Shown here: in pieces, positions 7,628 to 15,792 of the stretch
How positions within the stretch are numbered: position 1 is the stretch's first letter
Layout: every line of letters begins with the position of its first letter
Source: Streptomyces sp. CB01373
GTDB taxonomy: Bacteria; Actinomycetota; Actinomycetes; Streptomycetales; Streptomycetaceae
DNA length: 64,000 bases
Reading direction: 5' to 3'
Assembly: GCF_002803075.1 (NCBI RefSeq)
Contig: NZ_NNBK01000006.1
Coordinates: forward strand, 253,139-317,138
Translations under genes and position numbers: made by a program
Notes under the pieces: generated by a model
What the model saw: only the letters and a program-made list of their open reading frames with translations
Told to the model about the DNA's origin: nothing
Databases searched by the model: none

Positions 7628-9967
7628 ATGGCCGAGCTCGGTAAGGCGGGCAACCCGCCGAACCCTGCCGCGGTGCTGCACGAGCCCGCACGGCTGGCCG
7701 CGGTGGACGCCGTCCGCGCGGTCGACGCACTGACCGCGGACACCTTCGCCCGGTCCGTGGACCTGGCCGTGCGGCTGCTGGACACCCGTATGGCCCTGAT
7801 CAGCCTGGCCGGGGCGGACCAGCAGTACCTTCGGGGCGACAACGGCAGGGTCGTACCGTGGCACGGGGACCAGGAACGGGTCGACTGGTGTTTCTGTTCC
7901 GAGGTGGTGGTCTCGGGCCGGCCGCTCGCCATCGACGACATCCGCTGCGACTCCGCGCACCGGGCCGACCGCGCGGTCGCCGCCACCGGCATGCGCGCCT
8001 ACCTGGGTGTACCGCTGCTCCTCGAGGAACTGCCGATCGGCGTGCTGTACGTGATCGACACCAGGCCCCGGCTGTGGGACCCGGACCAGCAGCACGCCCT
8101 GGAGCAACTGGGCGCCTCGGTGATGAGCGAGATCCGGTTGCGGCTGGACGCGGCCGAGCACAGCCGGCTCTACGCGCGGGCCGCGGCCGCCGCCGTGCTC
8201 GAGCACAGACGATCACAGCAGTTGCAGGACCTGGCCCGGGCCAGTCTGCGGATCAATGCCGCGCCCTCACTGGACTACGCCCTCCAGACGGTCACCGAGG
8301 AGGCCAGGGCGCTGGTGGGCACGCACCAGTCGGTCACCAGCATGACCACGAACCTCCGCTGGGCCCAGGCGATCAACGCGGTCTCCCTGTCGGACAAGTA
8401 CGGCGAGTACCGCTTCTTCGACGCGCCCCCGGTCGGAGAGGGGATCTACGTCCTGGTGTGCAGGGACAACCGGCCGATGCGGATGACCCAGGACGAGCTG
8501 GAGGCGCACCCCGCCTGGCGGGGCTTCGGCTCCTACGCCCCGGTCCATCCGCCGATGCGCGGCTGGCTGGCCGTCCCGCTGATCGCCACCGACGGCCGCA
8601 ACCTCGGGCTGATCCAGCTCTCGGACAAGACGGACGGCGGCGACTTCACGGCCGACGACGAGGCGGTCCTCGTCCAGCTCGCCCAGCTGGCCTCGGCGAG
8701 CATAGAGAAGGCCGCGGCGCTGGAGAACCAGTACGAGATCGCGCGCACCCTGCAGAGCAGTCTGCTGCCGCAGCAGTTGCCCGAGCACTCGGCGGTGTCG
8801 GCCGCCTCCCGCTATCTGCCCGCCGCGGCCCGCGCCGGGGTGGGCGGGGACTGGTTCGACGTGATCGGGCTCTCCGGTGCCCGGGTCGCCATGGTGGTCG
8901 GGGACGTGGTCGGACACGGCATCCACGCCGCCGCGGCCATGGGCAGGCTGCGTACGGCCGTGCGCACCCTCGCCGATGTCGACCCCACCCCCGAGGAACT
9001 GCTCACCCGGCTGGACGACCTGGTGAGCCGGCAGTCCGCGGAATCCGGCGCCGACGACGGTGCCGACCCGGCACGCGGCGGCGCCGCCGATGTCGGGACC
9101 ACCTGCCTGTACGCGGTGTACGACCCGGTGACCGGGCGCTGCGCGCTGGCCCGTGCCGGGCATCCGGCGCCGATCGTCGTTGCCCCGGACGGCAGCGCCG
9201 ACTTCCTCGACCTGCCCTCCGGGCCGCCGCTCGGTGTCGGCGGTGTGCCGTTCGAGACGGCGGAGATCCAGGTGCCGGAGGGCAGCCTGCTCGCCTTCTA
9301 CACCGACGGCCTGGTCGAGTCCCGGCAGCGCGACCTGGAGGCGGGTCTGGAGGAGCTGCGCCAGGCACTGACCGAGCCGTGCGACTCGCTGGAAGCCCTG
9401 TGCGACCACGTGGTCAAGACGCTGCTGCCCGAGCCCCCGGCCGACGACGCGGCACTGCTGTTGGTCCGGCCGCACAGCCTGGACGAGACGCACGTCTCCA
9501 CCTGGGACATCGCCGCGGAACCGGCCGAAGTGGCCCGGATCCGCGCTCGCACCGCCCGTCTGCTGGCCTCCTGGGGCCTGGAGGAGATCGGCTTCGTGAC
9601 CGAGCTGGTGGTGAGCGAGCTGGTCACCAACGCCATCCGCTACGGCCAGCCCCCCATACAGATGCGGCTCATTCACGACCGGACGATCATCTGCGAGGTC
9701 TCCGACGCCAGCAGTACCGCCCCGCATCTGCACCAGGCCCGCATCTTCGACGAGGGCGGACGCGGCCTGATGCTGGTTGCCCAGCTCACCCAGCGCTGGG
9801 GCACCCGCCATGCCCGCAACGGCAAGACCATCTGGTGCGAGCTGGCCCTGCCGGTGGAGGGCGCTCCGGTGCAGGGTCTGTCCGTGGCAGGACTGGCGGG
9901 GCTGGAAGGGCTGGATGGTCTGGAAGGGCTGTCCGTGGACGGGCTGCTGCCGCCCGACTCGGAGTAG
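7628..9967 (+). CDS. GAF-GAF-PP2C (SpoIIE)-HATPase signalling protein
   Basis: The 779-residue protein combines four modules. A GAF domain lies at about 40-185 and a second at about 200-365. A SpoIIE-type PP2C Ser/Thr phosphatase runs from about 372 to 620, with ARTLQSSLLP, metal-binding GGDWFDV (from 406) and VGDVVGHGIHAAAAMG. An anti-sigma-type ATPase domain follows at about 640-760, with ELVVSELVTNAIRYG (from 659) and GGRGLMLVAQL. RsbU/RsbW-like pairs of this kind control alternative sigma factors by partner switching; here phosphatase and kinase-like modules are on one chain. The last 35 residues are a Leu/Gly-rich tail of GLEGL-like units. The ATG at 7628 was chosen for its GGAGGGG ribosome site. 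The sensed signal and partner are not visible; no anti-anti-sigma gene is adjacent. Confidence 0.88.
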   Translation: MAELGKAGNPPNPAAVLHEPARLAAVDAVRAVDALTADTFARSVDLAVRLLDTRMALISLAGADQQYLRGDNGRVVPWHGDQERVDWCFCSEVVVSGRPLAIDDIRCDSAHRADRAVAATGMRAYLGVPLLLEELPIGVLYVIDTRPRLWDPDQQHALEQLGASVMSEIRLRLDAAEHSRLYARAAAAAVLEHRRSQQLQDLARASLRINAAPSLDYALQTVTEEARALVGTHQSVTSMTTNLRWAQAINAVSLSDKYGEYRFFDAPPVGEGIYVLVCRDNRPMRMTQDELEAHPAWRGFGSYAPVHPPMRGWLAVPLIATDGRNLGLIQLSDKTDGGDFTADDEAVLVQLAQLASASIEKAAALENQYEIARTLQSSLLPQQLPEHSAVSAASRYLPAAARAGVGGDWFDVIGLSGARVAMVVGDVVGHGIHAAAAMGRLRTAVRTLADVDPTPEELLTRLDDLVSRQSAESGADDGADPARGGAADVGTTCLYAVYDPVTGRCALARAGHPAPIVVAPDGSADFLDLPSGPPLGVGGVPFETAEIQVPEGSLLAFYTDGLVESRQRDLEAGLEELRQALTEPCDSLEALCDHVVKTLLPEPPADDAALLLVRPHSLDETHVSTWDIAAEPAEVARIRARTARLLASWGLEEIGFVTELVVSELVTNAIRYGQPPIQMRLIHDRTIICEVSDASSTAPHLHQARIFDEGGRGLMLVAQLTQRWGTRHARNGKTIWCELALPVEGAPVQGLSVAGLAGLEGLDGLEGLSVDGLLPPDSE

Positions 9968-10088
9968 TAGTGCGGCGAGCGGTGGTACGCGCCGTGATCC
10001 GTACATGATCGGCAGGCCGTAGTCCCACCGCCCGGCCGCGGCATGCGCGCCACGCGCGGACAACGGTGGCGGCCTCCCAGGATCTGTT

Positions 10089-10118
10089 CCTCCGCGCACC
10101 CGGGAGGGTGCGCGGAGG
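10089..10118. terminator. Bidirectional hairpin terminator
   Basis: A perfect 13-bp stem (CCTCCGCGCACCC at 10089-10101, GGGTGCGCGGAGG at 10106-10118) with a GGGA loop lies between two converging genes, so it likely stops both. Confidence 0.85.
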
Positions 10119-10125
10119 GTGGGGT

Positions 10126-11772
10126 TCAGCGTGTCGTGCGGGCGTGTGTGCGTTCGAAGGCGGCGAAGGCCGCTTCCTGGCGCCATTCGAGTTCCGCCCT
10201 GGGGCTGCCGTACAGCAGACGCTGACACGCCGCGGACCGTACGGGCAGGCCGGGGCGTTCACCGCGGCAGGCGGGCACGACCCGGTAGCCCCCGGTGGTG
10301 GGATTGCCTTGCCACAGGCTCGCACCGGGCAGGAAGGCGTACTGGAGCGAGGCGCGCGCGAGGTCCTTCAGCTCGGGGTAGGACAGGCCGTAGGTCGCGG
10401 CGGCGTACTGGTACTCGTGGCTGATGTCGATCCGGGACACGCCGGGGTCGTCGGTGGCCAGCACGATGGGGACGCCGTAGCGGCGGTACGTGGTGAAGGG
10501 GTGTTCGGCGCCCTTCACGCCGAGGATCTGGGCGTTGCTGGAGAAGGGCACTTCGACGGCGACCTGACGGGCGGCCATGGTGCGGGCCGTGCGCTGCCAG
10601 CCGTCCTCGTGGACGAGGTCGACGCCGTGCCCGACGCGCTGGGTGCGGGCGACGTCGACGGCCTCCTTGATGTGGAACTCCAGGTCCTGCGGCTTGACCA
10701 GCCCGGTCCACAACTCACCTGCGTGCAGCGTGACATGGGCCCTCGGGTACGCGCCGCGCAGATAGCGGACCATGCGCATCTGGAGGCTGTAGTCGCGCAG
10801 CGCGACGTTCCCGTCCTCCGGCTGGACGAGGTTGACCGCGACGAAGCGCGGGTCGCGCTCGGCCAGCCGCATGCCCAGGGCGAGTTGGGTGAAGACCCGC
10901 TCCGGGGCGCTGCCCCGGGAGGCCTGGGAGATCCAGCGGACGGTGAGCCGGCAGCCGGGCCGGGCCCGGCCGGTGCCGCAATGCTCGGTCGCGCGGAACT
11001 CGGCGTCGCCGTCGTCGGCCTCCTTGCGGGCCGCGGCGACCAGCCCGTCGAGCTTGCCGCCTGCCACCAGCTTGCGGTGCAGGGCGGCGAGATCGGCGTC
11101 CCAGCCGACCTCGGCGGCCAGTTGCCTCGCGCCGTCGGAGGCCGGGCTGACCATCGTTTCCAGATAGAACTGGTTCTGGCCCGCGACGTGGTCGGCGACC
11201 TGGGCGAGCAGCTTGCCCCGGTGCCGCCAGGTCACCTCGCCGAACTTCCCGAAGGTGTCGAAGAAGTGGTCGTGGCCGTTGCCGCCGGGCGGGAAGTCCT
11301 GCATGGACCAGGTGCGGACCAGCGCGTCGTGGAAGGCGTGGTCCCTCCGGGCGTCCGCCGCGGGGCGGGTGCCGGGCCCGCACGGCGGCGCGACGGCGGT
11401 CAGCGTCGCGGTCTCGACGCACAGCCCGTCCTCGGCGGCCAGCTCGATCAGATACTCCGTGGACACCGCGCCCGAGAGGTGGTTGTGCAGGTCCCCGCCC
11501 TTGGGCAGGCTCACGAAGAAGCCGCGCAGTGACGCGGGCCGGGAGCGCAGCGATCTCAGGTAGGCGTCCGTACGGGCCTCCGCGACCGTCACCGGCCGGG
11601 ACTGCGGCACGGCACGCGACGGAAGCCCGCCGCCGGGTTGCGCCTCAGCGGCCTGTTGCGCTCCGGCGGCGGGCTGGGCGCCGGCGGACACGGCGGACAG
11701 GAGGGACAGGGCGACGAGGGAGCCCACGGCGGCCGGAACGACCCGGCGGCGTGCGGAACTTCGGCGTTGCAT
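10126..11772 (-). CDS. Secreted adenosine deaminase-family hydrolase
   Basis: The 548-residue product starts MQRRSSARRR, followed by a hydrophobic core (VVPAAVGSLVALSLLSAVSA) and an Ala-rich cleavage region, so it is exported. The rest is a metal-dependent adenosine/AMP deaminase fold: metal-binding HNH at 96-98 (GGDLHNHLSG), LHAGE, RVGHGVDL, SSNAQILGV, and TDDPGVSR near the C-terminus. These are the zinc ligands and catalytic residues of the family. Export and length recall the secreted ADA growth-factor group, so it may deaminate extracellular adenosine or a nucleoside antibiotic; the exact substrate is inference. A GTG two codons upstream (11778) is an alternative start. No strong ribosome site is seen for either. 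It stands alone, facing the signalling gene across a terminator. Confidence 0.85.
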   Translation of the reverse strand: MQRRSSARRRVVPAAVGSLVALSLLSAVSAGAQPAAGAQQAAEAQPGGGLPSRAVPQSRPVTVAEARTDAYLRSLRSRPASLRGFFVSLPKGGDLHNHLSGAVSTEYLIELAAEDGLCVETATLTAVAPPCGPGTRPAADARRDHAFHDALVRTWSMQDFPPGGNGHDHFFDTFGKFGEVTWRHRGKLLAQVADHVAGQNQFYLETMVSPASDGARQLAAEVGWDADLAALHRKLVAGGKLDGLVAAARKEADDGDAEFRATEHCGTGRARPGCRLTVRWISQASRGSAPERVFTQLALGMRLAERDPRFVAVNLVQPEDGNVALRDYSLQMRMVRYLRGAYPRAHVTLHAGELWTGLVKPQDLEFHIKEAVDVARTQRVGHGVDLVHEDGWQRTARTMAARQVAVEVPFSSNAQILGVKGAEHPFTTYRRYGVPIVLATDDPGVSRIDISHEYQYAAATYGLSYPELKDLARASLQYAFLPGASLWQGNPTTGGYRVVPACRGERPGLPVRSAACQRLLYGSPRAELEWRQEAAFAAFERTHARTTR

Positions 11773-12055
11773 GCTCACTCGGGCATGATCGGGGAACAAA
11801 CGCGGCTGAAGCGGTTCTCCCGGACATCTTTCGCCGGACAGTACCCGACCGAGTGACGGCGCGGATTTCGGCGGGCAACACCCGGACGGCTGATGAACAC
11901 AGTTCATGCGGTGCGGTTTTCGTACCGATTCCGGGCGGGTTGAGGTGAGGCGCGGGTAAGAGCACGCAAAGTGAGGTGGCGTCAGGGCAACCGGCGCCGC
12001 CGAGGCGACATCCTGGTGAACGAGGGGCGCCGCGCGGGCGCCTTCGTCGGATGGG

Positions 12056-12958
12056 ATGAGGGCCGTGGTGGAGCCGAGGATCGCTGTCGCGGTGGTGACC
12101 ATGGGCAACCGGCCTGCCGAGGTCGACGCCCTGCTGGAGTCCGTGGCCAAGCAGGATCTCGCGCCCGCCCGCATCGTGATCGTCGGCAACGGCTGCCGGC
12201 TGCCCGAGTTCGCCCGCCGGCTGTCCCTGCCCGGCGAGGTCACGGCGGTCGACCTCGACGAGAACCTCGGCTGTCCCGGCGGGCGCAACGCCGCCCTGGC
12301 CCGGCTGCGGGAGTTCGGGGACGTCGACGTGGTCGTGGAGCTGGACGACGACGGGCTCCTCGTCGACGCCGACGTACTGCGCCGGGTACGGGACCTGTAC
12401 GCCGCCGACCCGCGCCTCGGCATCGTCGGCTTCCGCATCGCCGACGAGAACGGCGAGACCCAGCAGCGGCACGTGCCGCGGATCGGCAGGTCGGACCCGA
12501 TGCGGGGCGGGTACGTCACCGGGTTCCTCGGCGGCGGGCACGCCCTGCGGATGGCGATGCTGGCGCAGACCGGGGACTGGCCCGCGGAGTTCTTCTTCGC
12601 ACACGAGGAGACCGACCTGGCCTGGCGCGCCGCCGACGCCGGCTGGAAGATCCTCTACGCGCCCGAGCTGCTCCTGCGGCATCCGAAGACCTCGCCAGCG
12701 CGGCACGCCGTCTACTACCGGGTCACCGCCCGCAACCGGGTCTGGCTGGTCAGGCGGCGGCTGCCGCTTCCGCTGGTCCCGGTCCACCTCGGCGTGTGGA
12801 CGCTCCTGACCCTGGTGCGGACCCGGTCGCTCGCCGGACTGCGGGCCTGGTGCGGCGGGTTCGTGGAGGGGGTGCGCGAGCCGGCGGGGGAGCGGCGGCC
12901 CATGCGCTGGCGGACGGTGTGGCGGCTGACCCGGCTCGGCCGGCCGCCGGTCGTCTGA
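12056..12958 (+). CDS. Family 2 glycosyltransferase
   Basis: The 300-residue protein has a GT-A fold of glycosyltransferase family 2. The N-terminal nucleotide-sugar region reads IAVAVVTMGNRPAEVDALLES, seen as IAVAVVTMGNRP then LLESVAKQD. ENLGCPGGRNAAL precedes the DDD motif in VVVELDDDGLLVD, and an acceptor-side FAHEETDLAWR (ED-type) motif follows. A C-terminal segment with LPLVPVHLGVWTLLTLV may associate with the membrane. Rhamnosyl or galactosyl transfer to a wall or exopolysaccharide chain would fit similar proteins, but neither donor nor acceptor can be told here. It stands alone. GTG codons at 12065 and 12068 are alternative starts. Confidence 0.82.
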   Translation: MRAVVEPRIAVAVVTMGNRPAEVDALLESVAKQDLAPARIVIVGNGCRLPEFARRLSLPGEVTAVDLDENLGCPGGRNAALARLREFGDVDVVVELDDDGLLVDADVLRRVRDLYAADPRLGIVGFRIADENGETQQRHVPRIGRSDPMRGGYVTGFLGGGHALRMAMLAQTGDWPAEFFFAHEETDLAWRAADAGWKILYAPELLLRHPKTSPARHAVYYRVTARNRVWLVRRRLPLPLVPVHLGVWTLLTLVRTRSLAGLRAWCGGFVEGVREPAGERRPMRWRTVWRLTRLGRPPVV

Positions 12959-13052
12959 CCCCGTCCGGCGCTGTCCGGCCCCGTCTGACCCTGTCCGGCC
13001 CGTTCGACCCGCCGGAACACGGCCGCCGGGGTCGGTGCGGGGGCAGGTCCGC

Positions 13053-14747
13053 TCACTTCGCGTCGGCGTAGCACTCCACCACCGCCGTGGTGAACGGGAA
13101 TCGCACCGGGGTCTCGCCGAACGTCAGCCGTCCCGCCAGTTCCGCGGCCTGCCGGATCGCCTCGACGACCGCGTCCGCCTCCTGCTCCGGGCAGTGCACG
13201 ATCACCTCGTCGTGCTGGAAGAAGACCAGTTCGGCCGCCAGGTCACGGCAGGTGCGGCGCAGTGCGGCGAGCAGCAGCAGGGCCCAGTCGGCGGCGCTGC
13301 CCTGCACGACGAAGTTGCGGGCGAAGCGGCCGCGGGCGCGCGAGTTGGTGGAGGCGTACCCCGGCATCCAGCCCTGGTCGGCGGGTTGCGCGGTGGCCGG
13401 GTCGTCCTGTGGGAGGCCCGCCTCCCCGTCGGCGTCCTCGCCCGTCCCGGCGGCCGGGGGACAGGTGCGGCCCAGCCAGGTCCGTACGAGCCGGCCCTCC
13501 TCGCCGGCCCGCGCGGCCTCGTCGACGTACGCCACCGCCTTCGGGAAGCGGCGTCTGAGGGCGGCGAGGTTCTTCAGTCCGTCGCCGGAGGTCTGCCCGT
13601 AGACCGCGCCGAGCACGGCGAGTTTCGCCTGGGCGCGATCGCCGGAGAAGGCCCGGTCGGACACCGACTGGTAGAGGTCGGCGTCCCGGCCCGCCACCTC
13701 CATCAGCCCCGGGTCGCGGGAGATGGCCGCCAGCACCCGCGGCTCCATCTGGGCGGCGTCGGCCACGACCAGCCGCCAGCCGGGGTCGGCCACCACGGCC
13801 CGGCGGATGACCTTCGGGATCTGGAGCGCGCCTCCGCCGTTTGTCACCCAGCGGCCGGTGACCGTGCCGCCGGCGAGGAACTCCGGTCTGAACCGGCCCT
13901 CGCGCACCCAGTCCTGCAGCCAGGACCAGCCGTGGGCGACCCAGATCCGGTACAGCCTTTTGTACTCCAGCAGGGGTTCGACGGCCGGGTGTTCGACGGA
14001 CCGGAGTTCCCAGCGGCGGGTGGACTTCACCCTGATCCCGGCCCGGGCGAAGGCCTTGACGACGTCGGCGGGCAGATCCGGCCGCACCCGGTGGCCGAAG
14101 GCCGTGGACACCTCGTCCGCGAGTTCGGCCAGGCGGCGGGGCTCGCCGCCGCCCGCGTACCGCTCGCCGAGCAGTTCGTGCAGCACCTCGCGGTGCACGT
14201 CCGCGCGCCAGGGCAGGCCCGCGCGGTTCATCTCGGCCGCCACCAGCGTGCCCGCCGACTCGGTGGCGGTCAGCAGGCGCATGCGGTCGGGGTGTTCGGC
14301 TCGTTCGTGCCGCCGCTGCTGCTCGGCGTAGACCGTGATCAGGTCCGTCAGCGGCAGGCGCACCCCCTGCGGCTCGAAGAGCGAGGACTGCGCGCCCGGT
14401 TCGGCGGACCGGTGCGGCGGGTCCGCCGGTACGGGGCCGCCGCGAAGCCGGGCCAGCGCGGCGGCGGCCGAGCGGGGCTCGCCGTGGCGCCCCTCGTGGC
14501 CGAGGAGGAGCGTCTCTGCGTCCTCGATGTCGTAGCACCGCTCCACCCGCACGCCCGCGGCGAGCAGGCGGGGATAGACCTCGGCGGTGGACCGCCACAC
14601 CCATCGTGCGACGTCCGGCCTGCCGCGGACCGCGTCCGTGAGGTCCGCGGCACGGTGCACCGGGCCGGCGGGCAGGCCGTCCCGGCCGAGGGGGGCGACC
14701 TCGGCGCCGCCGTCCTCGGCCGGTGCCAGAGCCCACCGGTCGGTCAT
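13053..14747 (-). CDS. Short family A DNA polymerase (PolA-like, no 5' nuclease)
   Basis: The 564-residue protein matches only the degenerate 3'-5' exonuclease and the polymerase part of DNA polymerase I. Palm and fingers motifs are present: TGRW and LQIPKVIRRAVV, motif A as DAAQMEPR, motif B as RAQAKLAVLGAVYGQ, and motif C as FFQHDEVIVHCP with HDE at 512-514. Both catalytic aspartates are therefore kept. The N-terminal region keeps the alpha-helical shape of the exonuclease domain but no DxE motif, so proofreading is probably lost. Full PolA is about 900 residues with a 5' nuclease, absent here, so this is a second PolA as found in other streptomycetes. A TTG at 14777 extends the frame ten codons; the ATG at 14747 (MTDRWALAP) is preferred. 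Repair or lagging-strand roles are inference. Confidence 0.85.
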   Translation of the reverse strand: MTDRWALAPAEDGGAEVAPLGRDGLPAGPVHRAADLTDAVRGRPDVARWVWRSTAEVYPRLLAAGVRVERCYDIEDAETLLLGHEGRHGEPRSAAAALARLRGGPVPADPPHRSAEPGAQSSLFEPQGVRLPLTDLITVYAEQQRRHERAEHPDRMRLLTATESAGTLVAAEMNRAGLPWRADVHREVLHELLGERYAGGGEPRRLAELADEVSTAFGHRVRPDLPADVVKAFARAGIRVKSTRRWELRSVEHPAVEPLLEYKRLYRIWVAHGWSWLQDWVREGRFRPEFLAGGTVTGRWVTNGGGALQIPKVIRRAVVADPGWRLVVADAAQMEPRVLAAISRDPGLMEVAGRDADLYQSVSDRAFSGDRAQAKLAVLGAVYGQTSGDGLKNLAALRRRFPKAVAYVDEAARAGEEGRLVRTWLGRTCPPAAGTGEDADGEAGLPQDDPATAQPADQGWMPGYASTNSRARGRFARNFVVQGSAADWALLLLAALRRTCRDLAAELVFFQHDEVIVHCPEQEADAVVEAIRQAAELAGRLTFGETPVRFPFTTAVVECYADAK

Positions 14748-14895
14748 GTCGGCGAGTGTCGCAGGCAGGTCTGACAACGGGCTCCGGCCTGCCGCTCAGG
14801 AGGGCGGTCGGCAGCCTCGTCCGGGCAGGCCGGCCGCCTTGCCCGCGGAGGTCAGCCGTGCTCTCCGGGGAGGCCAGTCGTCCTGTCCGGGCAGG

Positions 14896-15666
14896 TCAGC
14901 CCTCCTGTCCGCCGTCCGCCTGCGGCTCCTGGTCCTCGTCCTGGCGGGACCGGTCCTCCACCAGCTCCGCCAGGGCCGCCGCCACGTACTCCTCGGTGCG
15001 TGCCTTGTCCAGGCCGAGGCCGCTGAGGACGCCCTCGCCGTTCTCCAGCTCCAGCAGGGCCAGCAGGATGTGCTCGGTGCCGATGTAGTTGTGGCCGAGG
15101 CGCAGGGCCTCGCGGAAGGTGAGCTCCAGGGCCTTCTTGGCGGCCGAGCTGTAGGGGACCAGCTCGGGGGCGTCGTCGGACGCCGGCGGCAGGGCGGCGG
15201 TCGCGGCCTCGCGGACGGCGTCCAGGGTGACGCCCTGGGCCTCGACGGCCTGCGCGGCCATGGCGTCCGGTTCGATGAGCAGCCCGAGGACCAGGTGCGC
15301 GGGCGTTCCCTCGGCGCTCCTGGCGGCCTTGGCCTCCTCGTGGGCGGCCATGACCACCTTGCGGGCGCGGGGCGTGTAGCGGCTGAAGCCCTGACTGGGA
15401 TCGAGGTCGGTCGACTCCTTGGGCACGAACCGCTTCTGCGCGGCCTGCCGGGTGACGCCCATGTTCCTGCCGATGTCGGTCCAGGAGGCGCCGGAGCGCC
15501 GGGCCTGGTCGACGAAGTGCCCGATGAGGTGGTCCGCCACCTCGCCCAGGTGCTCGGCGGCGAGCACGGCGTCCTGGAGCTGTTCGAGGGGTTCCTGGTG
15601 GACGGTCTTGATGGCCGAGATGAGGTCGTCCAGACGGACGCTCGACCTGATGGTGGGGTTCGTCAT
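14896..15666 (-). CDS. Clp N-terminal-domain protein with helix-turn-helix
   Basis: The 256-residue protein has an N-terminal DNA-binding part (about 45-85; SWTDIGRNMGVTRQAAQKRF looks like a helix-turn-helix). Two Clp repeat N-domains follow (about 90-235), seen as YTPRARKVVMAAHEEA, TPAHLVLGLL, YSSAAKKALELTFREALRLG and GTEHILLALLE. In ClpA/ClpC this domain binds substrates and adaptors, but there is no ATPase module here. A regulator that senses Clp substrates or tethers a regulator to Clp is a reasonable inference. The ATG at 15666 lies seven bases after a TACGGT -10 with TTGACA 17 bases upstream, so the message is predicted to be leaderless. Palindromes in this promoter suggest autoregulation. 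The tail is acidic and Gln-rich. Confidence 0.8.
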   Translation of the reverse strand: MTNPTIRSSVRLDDLISAIKTVHQEPLEQLQDAVLAAEHLGEVADHLIGHFVDQARRSGASWTDIGRNMGVTRQAAQKRFVPKESTDLDPSQGFSRYTPRARKVVMAAHEEAKAARSAEGTPAHLVLGLLIEPDAMAAQAVEAQGVTLDAVREAATAALPPASDDAPELVPYSSAAKKALELTFREALRLGHNYIGTEHILLALLELENGEGVLSGLGLDKARTEEYVAAALAELVEDRSRQDEDQEPQADGGQEG

Positions 15667-15667
15667 G

Positions 15668-15717
15668 TGTCAACCGTAGGTTGCGCACCCCAGGGTGTCA
15701 ACCTTGAGTTGACACCC
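15668..15717 (-). promoter_or_regulatory. Leaderless promoter with two palindromic operators
   Basis: On the minus strand, TTGACA (15701-15696), a 17-base spacer and TACGGT (15678-15673) place the transcription start at the A of the ATG at 15666. A perfect 10-bp inverted repeat, GGGTGTCAAC (15693-15702) and GTTGACACCC (15708-15717), overlaps the -35. A second copy of the half site (GTGTCAACC, 15668-15676) overlaps the -10 and forms a weaker palindrome with GGTTG (15679-15683). This is the layout of a repressor-controlled promoter. Confidence 0.75.
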
Positions 15718-15740
15718 CTGCCGCCTTCCGAGGTGGATGG

Positions 15741-15761
15741 TTGTCCACAGGCTGTGGACAG
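15741..15761. promoter_or_regulatory. Inverted pair of DnaA-box-like 9-mers
   Basis: TTGTCCACA (15741-15749) matches the preferred Streptomyces DnaA box. TGTGGACAG (15753-15761) is an opposite-facing box with one base changed (CTGTCCACA). They are three bases apart in the intergenic region, about 30 bases before the DUF2786 gene start. DnaA could regulate that gene or be titrated here; binding is inference. Confidence 0.5.
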
Positions 15762-15792
15762 AGTTTCGGGCAGCTCATGGCACGATCGAGCG

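Noticed and set aside
13035..14774. Plus-strand open frame of 579 codons opposite the PolA-like gene
   Set aside because: Its protein is Gly/Arg/Pro/Val-rich without motifs, while the minus strand shows all three polymerase motifs.
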